Shown one piece after another: positions 1-6,379 of a stretch of DNA of 10,177 bases. The translations under genes and the position numbers were made by a program. Numbering within the stretch: position 1 is the first letter of the stretch; each line of letters starts with the position of its first letter. The stretch spans positions 1-10,177 of the forward strand of contig JAFAGE010000263.1 of assembly GCA_023423015.1 (NCBI GenBank). The letters are read 5' to 3'. Below the pieces are notes generated by a model that saw only the letters and a program-made list of their open reading frames with translations, did no database searches and was not told the DNA's origin. The DNA comes from Bacteroidota bacterium (lineage in GTDB: Bacteria; Bacteroidota; Bacteroidia; Chitinophagales; Chitinophagaceae).

Positions 1-165
1 CTTCTGTAGAGTAGGATTATAGAACGCAGGCGAGAACTGCAGTGAAGCTTTATTAAGTTACGCAAATTTTGACAGAAATAAAATCAATGTAAAAGACAGG
101 TTGCCTCCTGATATCACGTAACTTCAGAACGAAGCAATTCATCATTGCATTACCCAGGCTGCAGG

Positions 166-185
166 TATTCAGACCCCGCTGAATA
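166..185. repeat. small inverted repeat in the non-coding left edge
   Basis: Arms TATTCAG (166-172) and CTGAATA (179-185) are perfect reverse complements around a 6-base loop, giving a 7-bp hairpin. It lies about 70 bases upstream of the cupin gene. A T-run exists further on (210-215) but too far away for a classic intrinsic terminator. The rest of 1-252 shows stop codons in all forward frames within the first 21 bases and no convincing reverse-strand gene, so I read it as intergenic. The hairpin could be the terminator of a gene beyond the left edge, a leader structure, or chance. Confidence 0.3.
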
Positions 186-252
186 AATCCGAAGCTCGCT
201 TGATCACTTCTTTTTCCTCCCTGTCTTTTGTGAACAATTAAACATTTTTTTT

Positions 253-636
253 ATGAAAATGAAAAAGGACAACATTCCTGTTACCCTGGAGGCACCGGGA
301 ACAATTATGCGCGGACTTCCCGGATGGGGTGGGATGACAGTTGCATTTAATGAAATACCTGCTGGCACAGACTTGTCGCCGCTGCTACAGGGGCTAAAAA
401 ATAATTCGTGTCAATGCCCCCATTGGGGATACATCCTGGAAGGAGAACTGGTGATGAAATACGACGATGGAAAAGAAGATGTTTTAACCGGCGGAGATGT
501 ATTTTATATGCAACCCGGACATACCGGCGTTGTTAATAAAGACACCAAACTGATCGACTTCAGTCCTGACAACGAATTAAAAGAGGTAATGAATCACATA
601 CAAAAGAAAATGGCCGAATTCGGATCGAAGGCGTAA
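253..636 (+). CDS. small cupin-domain protein
   Basis: A 127-residue single-domain cupin without signal peptide or membrane segment, so probably cytosolic. The two conserved cupin strands are visible: motif 1 as CQCPHWGYILEGE (residues 53-65) and motif 2 as GDVFYMQPGHTGVVN (81-95). The usual HxH of motif 1 is replaced by CPH (C55, H57), and the motif 1 glutamate is not in its usual place; H90 is the motif 2 histidine. Proteins with this CPHWGY and PPGH-type pattern form a recognisable subgroup in many bacteria, but I know of no defined reaction for them. The C-terminus (107-127) is a charged helix. The start at 253 follows an A/T-rich leader with a run of eight T and no Shine-Dalgarno sequence, which is normal for Bacteroidota. 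It stands alone and converges on the carbonic anhydrase gene. Cupin fold is sure; function (binding or small-molecule enzyme) is not. Confidence 0.85.
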   Translation: MKMKKDNIPVTLEAPGTIMRGLPGWGGMTVAFNEIPAGTDLSPLLQGLKNNSCQCPHWGYILEGELVMKYDDGKEDVLTGGDVFYMQPGHTGVVNKDTKLIDFSPDNELKEVMNHIQKKMAEFGSKA

Positions 637-640
637 GCTT

Positions 641-662
641 GTGGGAGAACATCCTTTCCCCA
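641..662. terminator. possible bidirectional terminator in the convergent gap
   Basis: GTGGG at 641-645 and CCCAC at 658-662 can pair as a 5-bp GC-rich stem, with weaker pairing extending inward through a mismatch. It sits in the 33-base gap between the stops of the converging cupin and carbonic anhydrase genes, where a shared terminator would be expected. There is no clear U-tract on either side, so the call rests on position and stem only. Confidence 0.35.
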
Positions 663-669
663 CTCATCG

Positions 670-1311
670 TCATTTAATCACCGTCGCATCGTCGAAGAAC
701 TCCACTTTGCCGGAAGTAATGTCGTGTATTCCTCCTGCTATGCCAACATCTCCCGATTCAATCATTTCCTTGAGAATGGGGCTGCGTTCCATAATAGCCT
801 GTACAGTTCTTTTTACGTTGATGGCTGCCACCTTTTCGACAAACTCGCCGTTTTTGGAATTGCGATTTTCTGTCACTGATTTTTCATCGTAAACTGCTGG
901 TTGCACTTTCGAAAGAAGGGCTGTAAGGTTTCCCATTTCCACATGGTCGCAGGCTCCGCGGATAGCACCACACCTGGTGTGACCGAGAACGACAATCATT
1001 TTTGAACCCGCCACTTTACAGGCAAATTCCATACTGCCGAGAATATCTTCATTGATAATGTTTCCCGCGATGCGCACACTGAAAATGTCACCCAGACCCT
1101 GGTCGAAAATCAACTCTGCAGAAGTGCGCGAATCAATACAACTTAAAATGATGGCAAAAGGATGTTGCCCATCCGACGTTTCATTTGCCTGCTGCAATAG
1201 GTTGCGGTTCACTTTAAGATTGTTGATGAAACGCAGGTTTCCTTCCTTCAATAACTCTATCGCCTTGGCTGGCGTTATTGAAGCCTGCATCTCCCTGGTC
1301 AGTGTTCTCAT
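670..1311 (-). CDS. beta-class carbonic anhydrase
   Basis: A 213-residue beta-carbonic anhydrase (EC 4.2.1.1), which interconverts CO2 and bicarbonate. The full zinc signature is present: C58 followed by the D60-S61-R62 triad (SCIDSRTSAE), and H111-x2-C114 in GHTRCGAIRGAC. C58, H111 and C114 are the metal ligands, while D60/R62 form the catalytic dyad of the family. The strand FSVRIAGNI (77-85) and the C-terminal VGIAGGIHDITSGKV segment (189-203) also fit. The length is typical, and there is no signal peptide, so it acts in the cytosol. The start at 1311 gives MRTLTREMQ, and M8 is a possible alternative. The gene is divergent from a TetR-type regulator and shares a 149-base spacer that carries a palindrome, so it may be under that regulator. 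Likely roles are bicarbonate supply for carboxylases and pH balance. Confidence 0.95.
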   Translation of the reverse strand: MRTLTREMQASITPAKAIELLKEGNLRFINNLKVNRNLLQQANETSDGQHPFAIILSCIDSRTSAELIFDQGLGDIFSVRIAGNIINEDILGSMEFACKVAGSKMIVVLGHTRCGAIRGACDHVEMGNLTALLSKVQPAVYDEKSVTENRNSKNGEFVEKVAAINVKRTVQAIMERSPILKEMIESGDVGIAGGIHDITSGKVEFFDDATVIK

Positions 1312-1380
1312 CTGTTTTCGATTTTATGACAGTGATAAAAATCCGTTTACCGGGTCGAAGATAGTGTATTTATACGTTAT

Positions 1381-1395
1381 GATAGTAATACTATC
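1381..1395. promoter_or_regulatory. 15-base palindrome, candidate TetR operator
   Basis: The sequence GATAGTAATACTATC is a perfect palindrome, two 7-base arms around one central A, inside the spacer between the divergent carbonic anhydrase and TetR genes. The half-site GATAGT recurs at 1360-1365, exactly 21 bases (two helical turns) away, in a degenerate copy. The palindrome ends just before a candidate -33 box for the regulator gene (1397-1400). Size, symmetry and place fit autoregulation by a TetR-family dimer. The one-base loop rules out a normal RNA hairpin. Binding by this protein is inferred. Confidence 0.5.
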
Positions 1396-1396
1396 T

Positions 1397-1427
1397 TTTA
1401 ATATTGTAGAACTTTTAACTAGTTTTA
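1397..1427 (+). promoter_or_regulatory. candidate promoter of the TetR-type gene
   Basis: TTTA (1397-1400), a 19-base spacer, then TAGTTTTA (1420-1427) resembles the Bacteroidota sigma-ABfr consensus TTTG-N19-TAnnTTTG, with one mismatch in each box. The start of transcription would fall near 1433, leaving a leader of about 28 bases before the start at 1461. The -33 box directly abuts the palindrome at 1381-1395, so a bound repressor would be expected to block it. Confidence 0.4.
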
Positions 1428-1460
1428 TGGGGTTAAATTCGTCCCTTCAAAAAGAAAGAC

Positions 1461-2135
1461 ATGGAACTGGAACTTCATATAAGAATGAACGAAAAGCTGT
1501 TCCTGAAAGACCCGGCATTCACAGACCTCGGCAGGAAGATCATTTCACATGGTATCCAACTGATTCACAGAATTGGGTTCGAGTCGTTCACCTTCAAAAA
1601 GCTGGCTGAGGAGATAGGCACTACGGAGGCTGGCATATACCGTTATTTTGAAAACAAACACCGTTTCCTGATATACATAACGGCGTGGTACTGGAGCTGG
1701 CTCGAATACCAGGTAGTTTCCATTACCGCGAATATCAAAGACCCTGCGAACAAGTTGAAAACCGTAATTCGTTTGCTTGCCAGCACAGTGGAGAACGATA
1801 TAAAAACGAGCTATGTGGACGAACATGTGCTTCACCAGATTGTCATCGCCGAAGGTTCTAAAGCTTACCTCACCAAACACGTTACTGAAGATAACCGTGA
1901 CCAGCTGTTCAAGCCGTATAAAGAACTCTGCGCCCGGATAAGTGAAATTATCCTTGCATGTAGCCCGAAGTACAAGTTTCCAAAGTCGCTTGCCAGTACC
2001 ATTATTGAGATGGCCCACTTTCAGAATTTTTTCATGAATCATCTGCCATCCCTAACGGATTTTGGCGACCGGAAAGATGAGTCGAGGATCATTGCATTTC
2101 TCGAGGACCTGGTTTTTAATAATATCAGGAAATAA
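1461..2135 (+). CDS. TetR/AcrR-family transcriptional regulator
   Basis: A 224-residue TetR-type regulator. The N-terminal DNA-binding domain is clear: helix 1 at about 22-38 (LGRKIISHGIQLIHRIG), then the helix-turn-helix FTFKKLAEEIGTTEAGIYRYF (43-63) with the family hallmark GIYRYFENK, running into helix 4 (KHRFLIYITAWYW). The remaining part (about 80-224) is the helical ligand-binding and dimer domain. It is unusually aromatic near the start (WYWSWLEY, 77-83), and I do not recognise its ligand. The chosen start at 1461 follows an AAAGAAAG stretch; M9 at 1485 is a credible alternative because the conserved domain only begins near residue 20. It is divergent from carbonic anhydrase across an operator-like palindrome and lies 52 bases upstream of the Mur ligase on the same strand. 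That gene has its own promoter-like sequence. Family certain, targets unknown. Confidence 0.92.
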   Translation: MELELHIRMNEKLFLKDPAFTDLGRKIISHGIQLIHRIGFESFTFKKLAEEIGTTEAGIYRYFENKHRFLIYITAWYWSWLEYQVVSITANIKDPANKLKTVIRLLASTVENDIKTSYVDEHVLHQIVIAEGSKAYLTKHVTEDNRDQLFKPYKELCARISEIILACSPKYKFPKSLASTIIEMAHFQNFFMNHLPSLTDFGDRKDESRIIAFLEDLVFNNIRK

Positions 2136-2151
2136 GCTTTGTCCTCTGATA

Positions 2152-2182
2152 TTTACATAACAAATTTCAAGCTCTACATTTG
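2152..2182 (+). promoter_or_regulatory. promoter of the Mur ligase gene, very close to its start codon
   Basis: TTTA (2152-2155), a 19-base spacer, and TACATTTG (2175-2182), a perfect match to the Bacteroidota -7 consensus TAnnTTTG. The -7 box ends five bases before the ATG at 2188, so transcription should start at or next to the start codon and yield a leaderless or near-leaderless message. This box position supports 2188 as the start of the gene. Confidence 0.6.
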
Positions 2183-2187
2183 CTGCT

Positions 2188-3567
2188 ATGATTTCCAATC
2201 TCAACGGGATAAAAAAGTGTTTCTTTATTGGTATAGCAGGCGCAGGTATGAGTGCCATTGCCCAGTACCTGCAGGGAACTGGTATGCAGGTGAGCGGTAG
2301 CGATCGTTTCTTCAACCAGGGTAAAGCTGGCGACATCAGGGAAAAACTCGAAGCCGCAGGCATCCGTTGCTACCTGCAAAATGGGGAAGGCTTCGATGCC
2401 GATACAGATCTTATAGTGGTTTCTACTGCTATAGAAGACACCGTGGTTGAAGTTAAGCGGGCAAAAGAACTTAACATTCCCATTGTTCGCCGCTCAGAGC
2501 TGCTGGCACTGATTGCAGCCACGAAAAAGACCATTGCCATCGGTGGCACCAGTGGAAAGAGTACCACTACGGGTATGTTGTTTCATGTTATGCGGCATGC
2601 AGGCAAAGATGCTTCAGTAATCAGCGGCGCCGGATTGGTAGACCTCATCAGGGAAGGAAAAATCGGGAATGCATACGTAGGGAAAGGAGAGTGGCTTATC
2701 ATCGAGGCAGACGAAAGTGATGGATCTATTGTACAGTACCACCCGGAAACAGGTGTGTTGCTTAATATAGAAAAAGATCACAAAGAGCTCGACGAGTTAA
2801 CGGAAATATTTAAAACCTTTCGCAACAACAGCCGTAAGTTCATTGTGAATCGTTCTAACAGGTTTGCAAAAGAGTTGTCTGCCGATGCAAAAAATGATTT
2901 CTGTGTAGATGGTTCAGATGCAAATGCGGGTTTCCAGGCAACGGATTTTAATCAACACGGGTTTACGATTTCATTTAAAATAAACGGCCAGCCGTTTGAA
3001 ATGAATATTCTTGGTAAGCACAATATGGAGAATGCCGTTGCTGCCGTTGCGGCTGCATCGCTTGCCGGTGTTTCGTTAAGCGAAGCGGCAGCAGCCCTGA
3101 AAGAGTACCAGGGAATATATCGCAGGGCGCAGGTCTTAGGTAAGAAGGATGGCGTGTGGGTGGTTGATGATTTTGCACATAATCCTGCAAAGTGCGCGGC
3201 AGCCATCCGTGCGTGCCAGCCCGTATCGCAAAAAGTTGTTGCATGGTTCCAGCCTCACGGCTACACACCAACGAAGTTTTTGCGAAAAGAATTTGTGAAA
3301 GAAATCAGCGAAGCTTTACGTGATGAAGATGAAATATGGATGAGCGAAATCTTCTATGCCGGAGGTACTGCAGTTAAAGATATTTCCGCATTGGACCTGG
3401 TCAATGAAATCAGGCAAAATGGAAAGAAAGCCTTTTTTGTAGAAGACCGTAACCGCTTTTTAGACGAAGCCCGAACCCATCTTTTACCCGGAAGCACATT
3501 GTTGTTAATGGGAGCCCGCGATCCGTCGCTCGAGCAATTCGGGCAGGAGATTTATGAAAGTCTTTAG
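2188..3567 (+). CDS. Mur ligase family protein, MurC/Mpl-like
   Basis: A 459-residue ATP-dependent amide ligase of the Mur family with all three domains. Domain 1 (about 8-108) is the UDP-sugar-binding Rossmann-like part, beginning FFIGIAGAGMSAIA with SGSDR. Domain 2 holds the ATP loop GGTSGKSTTTG (119-129), EADESDGS (173-180), NIEKDH (193-198) and GKHNMENAVAA (277-287). Domain 3 holds DDFAHNP (327-333) and FQPHGYTPT (354-362). Length and motif order match MurC (UDP-MurNAc:L-alanine ligase) and Mpl (which reuses the murein tripeptide). DDFAH is closer to Mpl. Several signature residues differ: GTSGKS instead of GTHGKT, HNP instead of HHP, and G358 where MurC normally has arginine in QPHRYT. 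It is therefore probably not the housekeeping MurC but an Mpl-like recycling enzyme or a Mur ligase with another acceptor. Cytosolic, no signal peptide. A secreted hydrolase-like gene follows after 36 bases and may be co-transcribed. Confidence 0.88.
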   Translation: MISNLNGIKKCFFIGIAGAGMSAIAQYLQGTGMQVSGSDRFFNQGKAGDIREKLEAAGIRCYLQNGEGFDADTDLIVVSTAIEDTVVEVKRAKELNIPIVRRSELLALIAATKKTIAIGGTSGKSTTTGMLFHVMRHAGKDASVISGAGLVDLIREGKIGNAYVGKGEWLIIEADESDGSIVQYHPETGVLLNIEKDHKELDELTEIFKTFRNNSRKFIVNRSNRFAKELSADAKNDFCVDGSDANAGFQATDFNQHGFTISFKINGQPFEMNILGKHNMENAVAAVAAASLAGVSLSEAAAALKEYQGIYRRAQVLGKKDGVWVVDDFAHNPAKCAAAIRACQPVSQKVVAWFQPHGYTPTKFLRKEFVKEISEALRDEDEIWMSEIFYAGGTAVKDISALDLVNEIRQNGKKAFFVEDRNRFLDEARTHLLPGSTLLLMGARDPSLEQFGQEIYESL

Positions 3568-3603
3568 TGAATTACAATCTGTGTTTCGCAATTTCAAAAC
3601 CCA

Positions 3604-5802
3604 ATGATGACCAGGATTATATTGTTTTTGCCTGCCCTGCTTTTCTGTTGCCTGTTTGATCTGAGCGCACAGGAGCGGCTCCCGGTTTGGACCGGCAGTG
3701 AAGATAAATCCCCTGCAAAAGACTGGATGATTGACCCGGGTGGTTTTGAGGCCGGCGTTTACCTGGCCAATGATGGCAAGCGGATTGTACTTTTCAACGG
3801 CCTCGTAAAACGGGTATTTGTGCTGGAACCAAATGTTGCCTGTATCGATTACACGAATTTGTCGAACGGTCAGCAGTTGATCAGGAGTATTTCGCCGGAA
3901 GCTCGACTGGAAATCAATGGCCGCGAATACCACGTGGGTGGTCTTTACGGGCAGAATCAACACGCTTACTTTCTCGAAAGCTGGCTGGGTAGTTTATTTG
4001 CCGGTAAACAGGATTTCAAATTCAGGTCGTACACGGTTGAAAATATCTTCAATACCGCAACGACGAAATCCCGTTACTGGCTTCCGCCTCAGAAAGGCGT
4101 TGCAGGCAAAAAAATTTTATTCCACTATGAACATGACAGCGACTCGCTTAAGGGAGTGAGCGTTGTGGTTAGTTATGAGATCTACGACGGCATTCCCTTA
4201 ATTACAAAATCGCTCAACATCAGCAACAATTCGGCAGGGATTATCAATCTTGGAAAAATTACCAGTGAAATACTTGCTGTGCCCGAGGAGGAATCTGCAG
4301 TAGTTGGATCTGTTGAGCAGATGAAGAAGCCGCAAGGCATTTACATCGAAAGCAACTATGCATTTAATAATGCCATGCGCTACGAACTGAGTGATCATTC
4401 CACGCATTGGAAAGCCGATACCCAATATACCTCGCAGGTAAACTACACGTTACAAACGCCCTGTCTTCTGGAAGTGTACCCGCACGATGTGCGATCGGTA
4501 ACGTTACAGGCCGGCGATACATTACAATCAATTCGCTCAAACGAATTGCTGATGGACAGCTACGATCGCGAACGCCGTGGCCTGGCGATCAGGTACATGT
4601 ACCGTGCGATCGCGCCATGGACCACGGGAAACCCGATTTTTATGCATGTAATCAGTAAAACCGACCAGGATGTGTTTACTGCAATAGAACAATGCAGGGC
4701 CACCGGATATGAAGCGGTTATTCTGAGTTTTGGCAGCCATCTTGAGATGGAAGATACTTCGGCAGCGAATCTTAACAGGTGGAAAAAAATTGCCGAAGCG
4801 GCGCATAAACAAAATATACTGATTGGAGGTTATTCTTTGTTCAGCAGCAGACGAATTGATGATGAAAACGACGTAATCAATCCTGCAACGGGCAAGCCTG
4901 GTGGCACCGCCTTCGGCAATGCACCTTGCTTTGGCAGCAAGTGGGGACTTGCTTACCGCGATAAAATCATGAAATTTTTTGAAGCGACCAACTTCGACAT
5001 CTGGGAAAACGACGGACCTTATCCTGGCGACATTTGCGCTTCCACTTCTCATCCCGGCCACAAGGGGGCGGGCGACAGCCAATGGAAACAGGTTTCTATT
5101 CAAAAAGAATTGTATGCATGGCTGAAAAAGCGCGGAGTTTACATGAACGTGCCCGACTGGTATTTTCTCGATGGTTCAAATAAAATAGCCATCGGATACC
5201 GCGAGGTGAATTTCGCACTGCCACGCCACGAACAAATCATACTAAATCGCCAAAACATCTACGACGGCACATGGGAGAAATTGCCTTCCATGGGATGGGG
5301 ATTTGTGCCGTTAACGGCCTATCACAACGGCGGCGAAGATGCTGTACTTGAGCCGCTGCGTGATCACCTCTTTGAATACCGGCAATTGATGATGCAATAT
5401 TATGGAGCCGGCGTGCAGGCCTGCTACCGCGGGCCGCGCCTATACGACAGCGACAGTACAAAGCAGCTTGTACAAAAAACAATAAGCTGGTACAAAAGAT
5501 TTCGTAATATTCTGAATGCCGACATCATTCATCTTCGACGGCCGGATGGGAGAGACTGGGACGGGTTTCTGCATGTAGACCCGGCATCACAGACAAAAGG
5601 TTTCCTGATGTTATTTAATCCACTTGATAAACCAATCAATCGCACAATCAGGGTGCCACTGTATTATACCGGATTAACTGCTTCAGCAAAACTTTCCCGC
5701 GAGGATTCACCCCCGGTTTCATATAAGTTAAACCGCGATCATACGATAGACGTTACTGTGAATATCCCTGCTCGTGAGTACACCTGGTATACGATCCGAT
5801 AA
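3604..5802 (+). CDS. secreted glycoside hydrolase-like protein, family not assigned
   Basis: A 732-residue exported protein. Residues 1-22 are a signal peptide (basic R4, hydrophobic core IILFLPALLFCCLF, end LSA-Q); there is no proper lipobox despite C15-C16. Residues about 40-310 are strand-rich, suggesting a beta-sandwich. About 340-640 look like an alpha/beta barrel: VILSFGSH (372-379), ILIGGYSLF (405-413), FDIWENDGPYPGD (464-476), YMNVPDWYF (513-521), PSMGWGFVPL (561-570). About 650-732 form a C-terminal beta domain starting at RRPDGRDWDG. The layout and the acid-rich strand end (D465, E468, D470) resemble clan GH-D enzymes such as alpha-galactosidases, where a strand-4 aspartate is the nucleophile. 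I recall similar unnamed proteins in Planctomycetes, Verrucomicrobia and Bacteroidetes, but I cannot name a CAZy family. Start at 3604, with M2 at 3607 equally possible. It lies 36 bases after the Mur ligase gene, and no good promoter is seen between them. A periplasmic or surface role on a plant or host glycan is inferred. Confidence 0.75.
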   Translation: MMTRIILFLPALLFCCLFDLSAQERLPVWTGSEDKSPAKDWMIDPGGFEAGVYLANDGKRIVLFNGLVKRVFVLEPNVACIDYTNLSNGQQLIRSISPEARLEINGREYHVGGLYGQNQHAYFLESWLGSLFAGKQDFKFRSYTVENIFNTATTKSRYWLPPQKGVAGKKILFHYEHDSDSLKGVSVVVSYEIYDGIPLITKSLNISNNSAGIINLGKITSEILAVPEEESAVVGSVEQMKKPQGIYIESNYAFNNAMRYELSDHSTHWKADTQYTSQVNYTLQTPCLLEVYPHDVRSVTLQAGDTLQSIRSNELLMDSYDRERRGLAIRYMYRAIAPWTTGNPIFMHVISKTDQDVFTAIEQCRATGYEAVILSFGSHLEMEDTSAANLNRWKKIAEAAHKQNILIGGYSLFSSRRIDDENDVINPATGKPGGTAFGNAPCFGSKWGLAYRDKIMKFFEATNFDIWENDGPYPGDICASTSHPGHKGAGDSQWKQVSIQKELYAWLKKRGVYMNVPDWYFLDGSNKIAIGYREVNFALPRHEQIILNRQNIYDGTWEKLPSMGWGFVPLTAYHNGGEDAVLEPLRDHLFEYRQLMMQYYGAGVQACYRGPRLYDSDSTKQLVQKTISWYKRFRNILNADIIHLRRPDGRDWDGFLHVDPASQTKGFLMLFNPLDKPINRTIRVPLYYTGLTASAKLSREDSPPVSYKLNRDHTIDVTVNIPAREYTWYTIR

Positions 5803-5824
5803 GCCATTGGATTTACATCAAAAA

Positions 5825-6328
5825 CTACTTCGCCGTTGTTTGTTTTGCGGCATGGTGGTCGTAACTGAATATGCGCGACATTGCCCATTTGCCATCTCGT
5901 ACTATCCACAGGTGCGAAAAGCTGGCATGTCCATCGAGAAATTCTTCCTTTCCGGCTTGATTTATATAGAACAAGTGTTCGCCTGAAATGATTGCTCCAT
6001 ATGGTTTGCCATTTTTTTTCATCGGGAACACTTTTATTGTGCCGGGAACAGCTTCTCTTCGAAGCCGGAAGTCGGGATTGGAACAGAGGTTCTTTTTGGT
6101 GATCGCCATCATCGTATCGCGCGTTTTCTGTGCGCCGCCAAGATCATGATAGAACTCCACATCCTCTGCTATAAATGACGCCATCACATCTACATCACAG
6201 TTGTTGTATGCTTTCCAGAAGATGCTGTCTTTGTGAAGTATCAATGATTGCACTTCCTGGTCACTTTGAGAAAAAGCGCGCGTAACAAACACCGGTAAGA
6301 TTACAGCGAAGATAAATTTGATGTACAT
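5825..6328 (-). CDS. small secreted NTF2-like (DUF4440/SnoaL-type) protein
   Basis: A 167-residue exported protein. Residues 1-20 are a signal peptide (K4, hydrophobic FIFAVILPVFV, end RAFS before Q21). The mature part fits an NTF2-like cone fold of the DUF4440 type: helix 24-41 with WKAYNNCDVD, then MASFIAEDVEFYHD (49-62), strands GAIISGEHLFYIN (111-123) and ASFSHLWIVRDGKWAMSRIFSYDHH (135-159). The motif of helix, 'D', 'ED(V)EF' and a final W-x-RDG-W strand pair is typical. Members range from binding proteins to isomerase-like enzymes, so no reaction can be assigned. It is the last gene of the reverse-strand cluster, 51 bases after the ion channel, and converges with the hydrolase gene across a 22-base gap that shows no hairpin. 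The C-terminal HHAAKQTTAK looks unstructured. Confidence 0.8.
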   Translation of the reverse strand: MYIKFIFAVILPVFVTRAFSQSDQEVQSLILHKDSIFWKAYNNCDVDVMASFIAEDVEFYHDLGGAQKTRDTMMAITKKNLCSNPDFRLRREAVPGTIKVFPMKKNGKPYGAIISGEHLFYINQAGKEEFLDGHASFSHLWIVRDGKWAMSRIFSYDHHAAKQTTAK

Positions 6329-6379
6329 GAATTTAATTTGGCATGTGACGCAGAATCTTCTAACAGGGTTACACGCAGA

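Noticed and set aside
1..252. Possible partial gene at the left edge
   Set aside because: All three forward frames meet a stop within the first 21 bases, and the only longer open reverse frame gives about 30 codons from an ATG with no likeness to a protein.
1381..1395. Palindrome read as an RNA hairpin or terminator
   Set aside because: A one-base loop is not sterically possible, and there is no GC-rich stem; a DNA-binding site is the better reading.
1545..2042. Reverse-strand open frame of 165 codons inside the TetR-type gene
   Set aside because: It lies fully antisense to a gene with a clear TetR DNA-binding domain, and its translation has no recognisable motif.
3604..3672. Hydrolase-like protein considered as a lipoprotein because of C15-C16 in the signal peptide
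   Set aside because: The cysteines sit in the middle of the hydrophobic core (LLFCCLF) with no L-[AST]-[GA]-C lipobox, and a normal signal peptidase I site (LSA-Q) follows.
4537..5103. Reverse-strand open frame of 188 codons inside the hydrolase-like gene
   Set aside because: It is antisense to the most conserved-looking part of the hydrolase, and its product is low in recognisable structure and rich in Arg/Cys in the manner of a shadow frame.
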